Shown: positions 26,500-33,850 of the stretch, piece after piece
Layout of the letters: each line of letters begins with the position of its first letter
Numbering within the stretch: position 1 is the stretch's first letter
Assembly: GCA_019747705.1 (NCBI GenBank)
Contig: JAIEQM010000137.1
Span: 1 to 33,850 of the forward strand
Reading direction: 5' to 3'
Source: Chitinophagaceae bacterium
Lineage (GTDB): Bacteria > Bacteroidota > Bacteroidia > Chitinophagales > Chitinophagaceae
DNA: 33,850 nt
Program-made: the position numbers and the translations under genes
The notes under the pieces: model-generated
Databases searched by the model: none
What the model saw: the letters and a program-made list of their open reading frames with translations, nothing else
Told to the model about the DNA's origin: nothing

Positions 26500-26655
26500 C
26501 AGATGGGCTAAAAGCGAAAGCCCTGGTTAAACAACCGGGGCTTTCATAAAAAACCAACCATATGAACAGACATCGAATGAGCCAATAGGGGATGGCTCAA
26601 AGTTCCTTCAGTAAAAAGACCGTGGCTCTGCTGCTTTCGCTGCACGGGGCCGGAA
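26500..26655 (-). ncRNA. Structured intergenic region, possible leader or small RNA
   Basis: Between the small membrane protein and gldA lie several hairpins. AAAGCCCTGG/CCGGGGCTTT (26517-26526 and 26535-26544) has one wobble pair; TGAGCCA/TGGCTCA (26578-26599) has an 8-base loop; further short GC-rich arms occur to about 26655. On the minus strand the first hairpin is followed by CGCTTTT. It could be a gldA leader, a small RNA ending at that hairpin, or simply terminators. No known class is recognised. Confidence 0.3.
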
Positions 26656-26660
26656 AAAAA

Positions 26661-26906
26661 TCAGGGCTCCAGTTCTGTTGAACTTTCGGGCAAATGATCA
26701 TATTCACCCTTCCACGCATACCAGCCAAAAATTACCAGCCCAATAGCGATGGGGATAAACACAATTACAAAAACACCCCATTGTATTTTGGTATCCATCA
26801 CCGGCTTTTTTGCAATTTCTGATAAAGCAGTGCTGATGAGAAAATAGCAGACCAGCGGGCCAAGGGCCATCCAGATGATTCCTGCAAAACGTTTTATTTG
26901 ATTCAT
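26661..26906 (-). CDS. Small two-segment membrane protein next to the MHS transporter (DUF6814-like)
   Basis: An 81-residue protein with two transmembrane segments (about 8-29, AGIIWMALGPLVCYFLIST, and about 43-66, WGVFVIVFIPIAIGLVIFGWYAWKG) and an acidic tail. From memory, proteins like this (DUF6814) are encoded beside MHS-type transporters in Bacteroidota, which fits here. The gene is separated from the transporter by two palindromic repeat units, but lies on the same strand. It may be a transporter accessory subunit (inference). Confidence 0.7.
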   Translation of the reverse strand: MNQIKRFAGIIWMALGPLVCYFLISTALSEIAKKPVMDTKIQWGVFVIVFIPIAIGLVIFGWYAWKGEYDHLPESSTELEP

Positions 26907-26941
26907 AAATGTTGAATTAAAGATTCTGACTTTAACTTTCT

Positions 26942-27116
26942 GACCTGACAGGTTGAGTGTTAAATGCTAACTGTATCATTAAAATCTGTTTGTATTCAGT
27001 TCATGAACCTGTCAGGTCAAATACTGGCTCAATGTTCAGACCTGACAGGTTGATTATGTAAGCACTGTTTGTATCATTTTATTCAGTTTGCCTGCAGTTC
27101 ATGAACCTGTCAGGTC
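26942..27116. repeat. Two tandem inverted-repeat units (GACCTGACAGGTT)
   Basis: GACCTGACAGGTT (26942-26954 and 27039-27051) is paired with its reverse complement AACCTGTCAGGTC (27006-27018 and 27104-27116). The two units of 77 and 78 bp are similar inside as well (both contain TGTATCATT and CAGTTCATG before the right arm). The motif is a frequent intergenic repeat in Bacteroidota as far as I recall. It fills the gap between the small membrane protein and the transporter gene. Confidence 0.85.
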
Positions 27117-27124
27117 AATAGTGT

Positions 27125-28669
27125 TTAATCATTCACATCCTTATCAATTTTATTGGTGATGTATAAAGCTCCGATTACAAAACAAATCATCGCCACAATA
27201 ATGGGGTACCAAAGCCCCACTAAATGATCACCCGTATAAATAGTAGTTAATAATGTTGCAATAAAAGGCGTAAGCCCGCCAAATACACCGTTGCCAATAT
27301 GATAAGGTAAACTCATAGAAGTGTAACGGATTTTTGTGGGGAACATCTCTACTAAAAATGCGGCAATGGGACCGTACACCATGGTTACAAATAAAATCAG
27401 CAGCCAAACGAGAAAAACAAATTTCCAATTAAGCGATGAAGAAAGATGTTTGTCTTTATAATTTATCGGGCCGGGTATAGATAAAACTTTTTTATACTCA
27501 GGCAAGATTGTATCTGTTTTTATCACGGTAAACATTCTGCCATCTTTATTGGTATACAATATTGTAGTAAACATTAATTCATGAATGCTTCCTTTAATTG
27601 AATCAATTTTAGTTTCTGTTTTTGACACTTTAGTATTCACATCTTTCATCCACTCCTTCGCATCCGCTTCTTTTACAAACTCATGAAAGATGGGCCTGTA
27701 AAACAAAATCCCCAGCAGCATTCCCGCCATCATAATCCGCTTTCTGCCAATTTTATCGCTCCAGCTTCCAAACAAAACAAAGAAAGGTGTTGCAAATAAT
27801 ATCGCCCAAATGATGATGGTGCGGCTTTGTTCAAACTCAATCTTGCATACATTTTCTAAAAACGATTGTGCATAAAACTGACCGGTGTACCAAATAACAC
27901 CCTGCCCCATAGTAGCGCCAAACAATGCCAGCAGCACCATTTTTAAATTGGCTTTATGTGCAAAGCTTTCTTTTAACGGGTTGACGGATGTTTTTCCTTC
28001 ACTTTTCAATTTTGCATACAATGGTGATTCTTTCATCTTCAATCGTATGTAAATGGAAACAATAACCAATAAAACGGAAACCAAAAAAGGAATGCGCCAT
28101 CCCCACTCATTAAACTTTTCGATTGATTTGATGCGGTCTGCATCCAAACTATGTCTTGTAATTAAGATTACACCCAGCGAAACAAATAAACCCAGCGTGG
28201 CTGTTGTTTGTATCCACGATGTATAGAATCCTCTTTTGTTAGGCGGTGCATGTTCTGCTACATAAGTGGCAGCGCCACCATATTCACCACCCAATGCAAG
28301 ACCCTGCAATAAGCGTAACAGTAAAACAATAATAGGCGCAGCATAACCAATGCTTTCAAAACGTGGCACAAGACCAATACCAAATGTGGCGCCACCCATT
28401 AAAATAAGTGTGAGCAGAAACGTGTATTTGCGTCCAACAATATCACCCAATCTTCCAAACACCAGTGCGCCAAACGGCCGCACAATAAAACCTGCTGCAA
28501 AAGTGGCCAGTGTTGAAAGCAATGCAGCAGTGGGATTTGTTTTCGGAAAAAAATTAGCAGCGATGATGGGCGCCAAGCTTCCAAAAATGTAGAAGTCGTA
28601 CCATTCAATCAATGTACCGAGCGATGATGCACCAATTACTTTCCAGATGCCTTTGTTGCTTTGGTTCAT
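27125..28669 (-). CDS. MFS transporter, MHS (metabolite:H+ symporter) family
   Basis: A 514-residue, roughly 12-segment transporter. The start ASSLGTLIEWYDFYIFGSLAPII and the loop motif GRLGDIVGRKYTF followed by LRLLQGLALGGEYGGAATYVAEHAP are typical of the MHS family (KgtP, ShiA and ProP relatives), which import carboxylates or compatible solutes with protons. Substrate is not certain; the divergent acetyl-CoA synthetase suggests a monocarboxylate. Unusual is an 86-residue hydrophilic, Lys-rich insertion (about 328-413) between the seventh or eighth and the next segment, probably outside or in a large loop. Upstream are four TGTGCAAT boxes. Confidence 0.88.
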   Translation of the reverse strand: MNQSNKGIWKVIGASSLGTLIEWYDFYIFGSLAPIIAANFFPKTNPTAALLSTLATFAAGFIVRPFGALVFGRLGDIVGRKYTFLLTLILMGGATFGIGLVPRFESIGYAAPIIVLLLRLLQGLALGGEYGGAATYVAEHAPPNKRGFYTSWIQTTATLGLFVSLGVILITRHSLDADRIKSIEKFNEWGWRIPFLVSVLLVIVSIYIRLKMKESPLYAKLKSEGKTSVNPLKESFAHKANLKMVLLALFGATMGQGVIWYTGQFYAQSFLENVCKIEFEQSRTIIIWAILFATPFFVLFGSWSDKIGRKRIMMAGMLLGILFYRPIFHEFVKEADAKEWMKDVNTKVSKTETKIDSIKGSIHELMFTTILYTNKDGRMFTVIKTDTILPEYKKVLSIPGPINYKDKHLSSSLNWKFVFLVWLLILFVTMVYGPIAAFLVEMFPTKIRYTSMSLPYHIGNGVFGGLTPFIATLLTTIYTGDHLVGLWYPIIVAMICFVIGALYITNKIDKDVND

Positions 28670-28682
28670 GAATTGAAGTTAA

Positions 28683-28756
28683 TGTGCAATGAATGTGCAA
28701 TCATGAATTATTTTTCCGCTCCTTTGGCTTCATTATTTGTGCAATGATTGTGCAAT
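28683..28756 (+). promoter_or_regulatory. Four TGTGCAAT direct repeats, operator-like
   Basis: TGTGCAAT occurs at 28683-28690, 28694-28701, 28738-28745 and 28749-28756. Within each pair the copies are exactly 11 bp apart (one helical turn), with spacer GAA or GAT; the pairs are 55 bp apart. They lie directly upstream of the transporter start codon at 28669, so a regulator could bind as a tandem dimer on one DNA face. No regulator gene is nearby. Confidence 0.5.
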
Positions 28757-28890
28757 ACAATTATTGCTAATGTAAATGATTTCTTGTTCAGAAGGCGGAA
28801 GAGCCCGAAAAAATTGTAATGTCTGTATCATATTTGCCTTTCACCGATTTTAATATTAACGTATTGTGCTATTAAAAGTCTTTTTTTAAA

Positions 28891-29179
28891 GCACCAGAGG
28901 TGCGCTATGTCAGTAGAAAAATCATTTCAATATAATTAGAGCCCCATCGGGGCGATATGTTTTTAAAATTAACTACATGTATCGCCCCGATGGGCAATGT
29001 CATTAAGTTAAGCGTCACCTCGACCGTAGGGAGAGGTCTCACAAAATGTGTTAAGCTTGAAGTTTAGGAGATTTCTCCTTCCGTCGAAATGACGAACGCT
29101 TAACTTAATGACATTGCCCGATGGGGCTCTATATAGGTTTCTTGTGTTATTTTCTACTGACATTTCGCCCTTACAGGGC
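28891..29179. repeat. Inverted pair of Bacteroidota palindromic repeats
   Basis: The left copy reads GCACC-AGA-GGTGC, then ATGTCAGTAGAAAA, then AGAGCCCCATCGGGGCGAT (to 28956). The right copy is its reverse complement: ATCGCCCCGATGGGGCTCT, TTTTCTACTGACAT, GCCC-TTACA-GGGC (28981-29179), split by a MITE. Each copy holds two small GC hairpins. This unit is a recurring intergenic element in Bacteroidota from memory; two copies face each other here and could form one large cruciform. Confidence 0.7.
28995..29116. mobile_element. 122-bp MITE with 21-bp terminal inverted repeats and 9-bp target duplication
   Basis: The ends are perfect 21-bp inverted repeats beginning CAATGTCATTAAGTTAAGCG (28995-29015 and 29096-29116). 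Both flanks carry the 9-bp duplication CCCGATGGG (28986-28994 and 29117-29125). Removing the insert and one copy restores the repeat ATCGCCCCGATGGGGCTCT, which is present intact in the left copy at 28938-28956. The inside continues as an imperfect palindrome (GTCACCTCGACC against GTCATTTCGACG). It has no coding capacity, so it must have been moved by a transposase encoded elsewhere. Confidence 0.85.
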
Positions 29180-29292
29180 TTTTGTAAAGCAAAATGCTAT
29201 TTTTTAATAGCAAAATGCGTTAATATTAATAATAAAAATGAGGAGGTGAATCTTTTATAAATTGTATTTTTATCATCATACAAGAATGCATT

Positions 29293-31230
29293 ATGAGTTA
29301 TCCTTTTCAAATCAAATCTTTCGAAGAATACAAAGCCGCTTACAAAAGAAGTGAAGAAGACCCCGAAGGTTTTTGGGATGAAGTGGCTTCACATTTTGTA
29401 TGGAGAAAAAAATGGGAGAAAACACTCGACTGGAATTTTATTGAACCGCATGTGCGCTGGTTCCCCGGCGGTAAATTAAATATTACTGAAAGTTGTATTG
29501 ACCGTCATCTTCCTGCCATGGGTGAAAAGCCTGCTTTCATCTGGGAGCCCAACGACCCCAATGACCGTGTGCGTGTGGTAACGTATAACCGCCTGCACAA
29601 ACGTGTGTGCCAGGTGGCACAAATGCTCAAAAACAACGGTGTACAAAAAGGCGACCGTGTTTGTATTTACATGGGCATGGTGCCGGAGCTGGTGTATGCA
29701 GTGTTGGGTTGTGCAAGAATCGGCGCTGTACATAGTGTCATCTTTGGAGGCTTCAGTGCACAGAGCATTGCAGACCGTTTGTATGATGCAGAAGCGGAAT
29801 ATATCATTACCTGCGATGGCGCTTTCCGTGGCGGAAAAGATATTCCGTTAAAAAGTATTATTGATGATGCACTGATTGGAAACCGAACTGTAAAAAAAGT
29901 AATTGTATATACCCGCACAAGAACTCCCGTGAGTATGATTAAAGGAAGAGATGTGTGGTGGGAAGATGAAATGGATTTTGCAGAAACCCAAGTGGAGAAA
30001 GACGGCGTGGTTTATTTTCCTGCAGAAGAAATGGATGCAGAAGACCCTCTGTTTATACTTTATACTTCAGGAAGTACGGGCAAACCAAAAGGTGTGGTGC
30101 ATACCTGCGGAGGTTATATGGTGTGGACGGGTTATACGTTTGTAAACGTGTTTCAGTACAATCCCGGTGATGTACATTTTTGCACAGCAGATATTGGTTG
30201 GATAACCGGTCACAGTTATATCTGTTACGGTCCGTTAAGTGCAGGCGCTACATCTGTAATGTTTGAAGGTATTCCCACATGGCCTGATGCCGGACGTTTT
30301 TGGGATATTGTTGACAGGCATAAAGTAAATATTCTCTACACAGCTCCTACTTCCATCCGCAGTTTGATGGGTTTTGGTTTGGAACCATTGAAAGGGAAAG
30401 ATTTATCATCCTTAAAAATTCTCGGCACTGTTGGTGAACCCATTAATGAAGAAGCATGGCATTGGTATGATGAACATATCGGAAAGAAAAAATGCCCTAT
30501 TGTAGATACATGGTGGCAAACAGAAACAGGCGGTGTGTTGATTTCTAATTTGGCAGGTGTTACTCCTTCAAAAGCTTCGTGGGCTACATTGCCCATGCCG
30601 GGTGTGCACCCAATCCTTGTAGATGAAAACGGAAAAGAAGTAACCGAGAAAGATGAGCAGGGTTTGTACAAGGGAAATCTTTGCATCAAAAATCCATGGC
30701 CATCTATTATTCGCACTACCTGGGGTGATCATGAACGCTGCCGCACCAATTATTTTGCAACCTATCCCAATTTATATTTCACTGGTGATGGTGCGTTGAA
30801 AGATGAAGAAGGCAATTTCAGAATTACAGGACGTGTGGATGATGTATTGAATGTAAGCGGCCACCGTATAGGCACAGCCGAAGTGGAGAATGCCATCAAC
30901 ATGCATGCCGATGTGGTGGAAAGTGCAGTGGTGGGTTATCCGCATGATATCAAAGGCCAGGGCATTTATGCATACGTCATCTGCAGTCATATCCATGGCG
31001 ATGAGCAGCAAACAAAAAACAATATTCTGCAAACAGTAACAAGAGTTATCGGCGCTATTGCCAAGCCCGATAAAATTCAATTTGTAAGCGGACTGCCCAA
31101 AACACGCAGCGGAAAAATTATGCGGCGCATTTTAAGAAAAATTGCAGAAGGTGAAACAAGTAATTTGGGTGATACTACTACTTTGCTTGACCCGGGTGTG
31201 GTGGAGGAAATTGTGAAGGGGAAATTGTAA
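29293..31230 (+). CDS. acs: Acetyl-CoA synthetase (acetate--CoA ligase)
   Basis: Activates acetate to acetyl-CoA through acetyl-AMP. At 645 residues it has the full-length Acs layout: N-terminal ACAS segment (SFEEYKAAYKRSEEDPEGFWDEVA), P-loop YTSGSTGKPKG (257-267), the TWWQTETGG motif, the hinge GRVDDVLNVSGHR, and the C-terminal KTRSGKIMRR with the conserved, typically acetylated Lys608. All catalytic motifs are intact. It is divergent from the MHS transporter gene, so uptake and activation of a short-chain acid may be linked. A terminator follows; it appears monocistronic. Confidence 0.97.
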   Translation: MSYPFQIKSFEEYKAAYKRSEEDPEGFWDEVASHFVWRKKWEKTLDWNFIEPHVRWFPGGKLNITESCIDRHLPAMGEKPAFIWEPNDPNDRVRVVTYNRLHKRVCQVAQMLKNNGVQKGDRVCIYMGMVPELVYAVLGCARIGAVHSVIFGGFSAQSIADRLYDAEAEYIITCDGAFRGGKDIPLKSIIDDALIGNRTVKKVIVYTRTRTPVSMIKGRDVWWEDEMDFAETQVEKDGVVYFPAEEMDAEDPLFILYTSGSTGKPKGVVHTCGGYMVWTGYTFVNVFQYNPGDVHFCTADIGWITGHSYICYGPLSAGATSVMFEGIPTWPDAGRFWDIVDRHKVNILYTAPTSIRSLMGFGLEPLKGKDLSSLKILGTVGEPINEEAWHWYDEHIGKKKCPIVDTWWQTETGGVLISNLAGVTPSKASWATLPMPGVHPILVDENGKEVTEKDEQGLYKGNLCIKNPWPSIIRTTWGDHERCRTNYFATYPNLYFTGDGALKDEEGNFRITGRVDDVLNVSGHRIGTAEVENAINMHADVVESAVVGYPHDIKGQGIYAYVICSHIHGDEQQTKNNILQTVTRVIGAIAKPDKIQFVSGLPKTRSGKIMRRILRKIAEGETSNLGDTTTLLDPGVVEEIVKGKL

Positions 31231-31262
31231 ATGTGAATAGTGAATAGTCAAAAGTGAATATA

Positions 31263-31299
31263 AACCCCGACCCCGACGACAGTGTCGGGGTTCTTTTTT
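31263..31299 (+). terminator. Intrinsic terminator after acs
   Basis: CCCCGAC pairs with GTCGGGG around GACAGT (alternative register AACCCCGAC/GTCGGGGTT), followed by TTCTTTTTT. It lies about 30-70 bp after the acs stop codon. Confidence 0.88.
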
Positions 31300-31388
31300 A
31301 CATCATGGATGTGGAGTAAATCTTTTTTTAGAAGAGTTTTTCATCGCTGTTAAATTAAAGATTCCCAGACTCTGTGTTAGCGGTAACA

Positions 31389-31844
31389 TTACTCTACTAT
31401 AGTTTTAAAACGACCTATGATTACCATGGTATCAATAAAGTTATCAGTCCATCTATGAGTAACTTGAATACTTGACCATATACTACCTGTCAGACTATCT
31501 CCACGTTGGTATTTAGATTTGTTTAGCTCAATTGTTTTATTGTATAGTTTAAATAAAGGAAGTCTATAAGATGTGTCAGTTATTGAATAAGTTTGTTCAA
31601 ATCTATCCGTAATTTTTTCTTTGACCTGGAAAAGTGTAAACTTATACGGATTAAAGGAACTGTCTTCTCCAGTCAGTTCAATTATTAAACTATCATTAAT
31701 TATTGTTGCTTGACAGTGAGACAATGTGTATAATAATGTGTCTTGCTTAATTATGACATCTGAGAAATAGATATTTTTCTTTATAGTTTGATTCTCTGAA
31801 CAAGAAACCAAACCGATAAAAAGAAAGATTGTAATTCTAATCAT
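31389..31844 (-). CDS. Small putative lipoprotein, unknown function
   Basis: A 151-residue protein with a lipoprotein signal: MIRITIFLFIGLVSC, Cys15 as lipidation site, followed by SEN. The mature part is rich in Thr, Ile, Asp and Ser with beta-strand periodicity and no recognised family. Its coding sequence is AT-rich. It stands alone between acs and the glycosyltransferase. Confidence 0.65.
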   Translation of the reverse strand: MIRITIFLFIGLVSCSENQTIKKNIYFSDVIIKQDTLLYTLSHCQATIINDSLIIELTGEDSSFNPYKFTLFQVKEKITDRFEQTYSITDTSYRLPLFKLYNKTIELNKSKYQRGDSLTGSIWSSIQVTHRWTDNFIDTMVIIGRFKTIVE

Positions 31845-32156
31845 AATGTTTGAGTCGTACTGATTTTTTTGATTCTTTCTCCTTTCAAAAACGAGTTTTT
31901 AACCTCTGCTATATTAAAGAGGTGATGTCTTTACCTTGGCTGTTGTTTACAGGGCGCATGCTCGTCATTGCTAATGTATGCAAAGTTTTGATAGTATCAT
32001 ATTAGGTCGCTTTCGCATTACGGCGAATACTACAGAACCCACGTACAAAACCTTTCTGACACTGCACCTTAGAACGTTTCTTATTTATCAGCCGAAATCA
32101 TACAGAACTTTTCTTTTGTACATTAGCCGGGCAGAGTTCCACATCAATAATTAAAA
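31845..32156. other. Intergenic region upstream of the glycosyltransferase
   Basis: 312 bases with no gene. Only short inverted repeats are seen: ACCTCT/AGAGGT near 31900-31922, and TTCGC/GCGAA near 32018-32033. No promoter box matching the TTG/TAnnTTTG consensus was found. Confidence 0.5.
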
Positions 32157-33701
32157 ATGAAAATCCAATCGCTTAAACATTCATTCATCTTACTGGGTTT
32201 TGTATTGCTTAAATTTATTCTTCAATATTCTTTAATCAGCCCGGAGTATGATTTGCAGAGAGATGAGTACCTGCACCTGAACATGGCCCATCATTTGGCA
32301 TGGGGTTATGTTTCTGTTCCGCCTGTTACGTCGTGGATTTCTTATATTATTGGTTTGCTGGGCAATAGTGTTTTTTGGGTGAAATTTTTCCCGGCATTGT
32401 TTGGTGCACTCACCATTATTTTTGTTTGGAAAACCGTAGAAGCATTAAACGGAAATGTATTTGCACTGGTGCTCAGCGCAACCTGTGTTTTGTTTTCTGC
32501 AGTACTGCGGCTCAATGTATTGTTTCAGCCCAACTCGCTTGATCTTTTATGCTGGATGGCTTTTTACTATGTTGTTATCAGGTATTTTCAATCAGAGCAA
32601 TTAAAATGGCTGTACTATGGCGCCCTTGTTTTTGCCATTGGCTTTTTAAATAAATACAACATTGCTTTTTTAGTTGCCGGTTTGCTGCCTGCTGTTTTAG
32701 TAACCCCACAGCGAAATGTTTTTTTCAACCGGCATTTTTATTTTGCATGTTTGTTAGCGCTGCTGCTTATTTCCCCAAACCTGGCGTGGCAGTATAACAA
32801 CGGATTCCCTGTAATTCATCATTTGCAGGAGCTTTCATCCAGGCAATTGGTACACGTGGAGCGGGCAACATTTCTAAAAAATCAGTTGCTGTTTTTTACG
32901 GGCGCTATTTTTGTTATTCCGGCTGCACTCTATGCATTGCTTGTGTACCCTGCGTTTAAAAAGTATAAAGCTTTCTTTTGGGCGCTTCCTTTTACACTTT
33001 TCATATTCACTTACCTAAAAGCAAAAGATTATTATGCAATGGGGTTGTATCCTGTTTACATTGCTTTTGGAAGTGTTTATCTTGCTCAGGTACTCCATAA
33101 AGGATGGAAAAGATTTTTACAGCCTGTGCTGATTGCGTTGCCTGTTTTATTTTTTATGCTGATGTTTAAAATTGCCTTCCCCAATAAAAGTCCTGATTAT
33201 ATAGTAAATCATTCACGGGTTCATAAAAAATTAGGTCTGCTTCATTGGGAAGATGGCAAAGATCATGCACTGCCGCAGGATTTTGCAGATATGCTGGGAT
33301 GGAAAGAACTGGCCGTGAAAGTGGACAGCGTTTTTTCAGCGTTGCCTCATCCAGATGAAACTTTGGTTCTTTGTGATAACTACGGACAGGCAGGAGCTGT
33401 TAATTATTATAAAACCAATCCAAAGCTAATTGCATCCTCTTTTAATGCAGATTATATCAACTGGTTGCGCTATGACAAAAAAATTACTGATGTTATTTTA
33501 GTAAAAGAGGAAAAATATGATGATGATAAAGAACGAAAAACGGAAATCCCTCTCGTGGATACGGTTTACCTTGCAGACAGGAGAGTGAATCAATATGCAA
33601 TAGAAGACACAATCTCCATCTATGTTTTAAGAGGTGCAAAAATTGATGTAAACAAACGAATAAAAGAAGAAGCAGACAGAAAGAAAAGCGGTAAAGAATA
33701 A
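32157..33701 (+). CDS. Family-39-type glycosyltransferase (ArnT/PMT-like), membrane protein
   Basis: The 514-residue protein has about ten hydrophobic segments in the first 340 residues and a soluble C-terminal domain. After the first segment comes SPEYDLQRDEYLHLNMAHHLAWGY, with the acidic pair typical of the catalytic first loop in lipid-linked-sugar glycosyltransferases of the PMT_2/GT39-like group. VPPVTSWISYIIG then follows at the place where the PP-x motif occurs in relatives. It probably transfers a sugar from a polyprenyl phosphate donor to a lipid or protein outside the inner membrane; donor and acceptor are unknown. The start ATG directly precedes the first segment. A terminator follows. 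Confidence 0.85.
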   Translation: MKIQSLKHSFILLGFVLLKFILQYSLISPEYDLQRDEYLHLNMAHHLAWGYVSVPPVTSWISYIIGLLGNSVFWVKFFPALFGALTIIFVWKTVEALNGNVFALVLSATCVLFSAVLRLNVLFQPNSLDLLCWMAFYYVVIRYFQSEQLKWLYYGALVFAIGFLNKYNIAFLVAGLLPAVLVTPQRNVFFNRHFYFACLLALLLISPNLAWQYNNGFPVIHHLQELSSRQLVHVERATFLKNQLLFFTGAIFVIPAALYALLVYPAFKKYKAFFWALPFTLFIFTYLKAKDYYAMGLYPVYIAFGSVYLAQVLHKGWKRFLQPVLIALPVLFFMLMFKIAFPNKSPDYIVNHSRVHKKLGLLHWEDGKDHALPQDFADMLGWKELAVKVDSVFSALPHPDETLVLCDNYGQAGAVNYYKTNPKLIASSFNADYINWLRYDKKITDVILVKEEKYDDDKERKTEIPLVDTVYLADRRVNQYAIEDTISIYVLRGAKIDVNKRIKEEADRKKSGKE

Positions 33702-33751
33702 TGCTTTCAAAACATTACATATCGGCATCAAATGATTTTTTAATAACAAGA

Positions 33752-33781
33752 AACCCCGGCGCTTCGGCCGGGGTTCTTTTT
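33752..33781 (+). terminator. Intrinsic terminator after the glycosyltransferase gene
   Basis: AACCCCGGC pairs with GCCGGGGTT (9 bp) around GCTTCG, and is followed by TTCTTTTT. It lies about 50 bp past the stop codon. Confidence 0.9.
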
Positions 33782-33850
33782 GTGCGCCATGCATGCCATT
33801 GTTCTTTAAAGTTAAAGTCTTGAACAGGCCATCTAACGGGAACTGTTAAT

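Larger units (their letters stand above)
28670..29292. other. Repeat-rich divergent intergenic region between the MHS transporter and acs
   Basis: 623 bases without a gene. From left to right: TGTGCAAT direct repeats (28683-28756), an inverted pair of Bacteroidota palindromic repeats (28891-29179) with a MITE inserted in the right copy (28995-29116), a small hairpin GCTATT/AATAGC (about 29197-29212), and an AT-rich acs leader. No convincing acs promoter box was found. Confidence 0.7.

Noticed and set aside
26441..26557. N-terminal extension of the GldA-like ATPase
   Set aside because: The extra 39 residues come from structured intergenic DNA, and the family begins at MSIEV.
26942..27116. Possible CRISPR array
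   Set aside because: The repeats are only 13 bp, alternate in orientation, have similar rather than unique interiors, and no cas genes are present.

Overview
The window looks like the chromosome of a member of the Bacteroidota, probably close to Chitinophagaceae (the family level is inference). The signs are: three proteins with type IX secretion (T9SS) C-terminal signals, a GldA-type ABC ATPase, a GLPGLI-family protein beside a TonB-receptor-like barrel, a DUF1501/DUF1800 pair, almost no Shine-Dalgarno sequences, and promoter boxes of the TTG-N(about 20)-TAnnTTTG type. Most genes are ordinary housekeeping or envelope genes. No prophage, full insertion sequence or CRISPR array was seen.

Layout. 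1-2.7 kb: a degenerate tRNA-like sequence at the edge, then an hflX-Rieske ferredoxin operon (minus) and a divergent TIGR00266/AIM24 gene. 2.7-8.3 kb: a polysaccharide deacetylase (minus); then a plus-strand cassette of a small six-cysteine secreted protein, a GLPGLI protein and a 902-residue outer-membrane receptor-like barrel; then a YtxH-family gene. The cassette is bracketed by two related copies of the ytxH 3' end. 8.3-11 kb: a structured intergenic repeat, korA without an adjacent korB, and a VapB-like antitoxin followed by a stump of its toxin. 11-16.3 kb (minus): a delta-60-like T9SS type B protein, DUF1800 and DUF1501. 16.5-20.3 kb: nth, a small conserved ORF, ftsB/divIC, eno (all minus) and a DUF4126 membrane protein (plus). 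20.3-26.5 kb (minus): a lysyl-endopeptidase-like T9SS protease with an outer-membrane barrel partner, an anchored protein of unknown function and gldA. 26.6-31.3 kb: a small membrane protein and an MHS-family transporter (minus), divergent from acetyl-CoA synthetase (plus), separated by a repeat-rich 620-bp region. 31.3-33.85 kb: a lipoprotein and a family-39-type glycosyltransferase.

Points worth following up: (1) the Cys-rich peptide/GLPGLI/barrel cassette, whose first gene has a perfect signal-peptide start that is one A out of frame; (2) the duplicated ytxH end around it; (3) a 122-bp MITE with 21-bp perfect terminal repeats and a 9-bp target duplication, inserted in another palindromic repeat; (4) four TGTGCAAT boxes at exact 11-bp spacing between the transporter and acs; (5) two loci carrying pairs of abutting 7-7-7 hairpins; (6) an antitoxin gene whose toxin is cut to six recognisable residues and whose promoter predicts a leaderless mRNA. 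All calls come from reading the sequence; no database search was possible.
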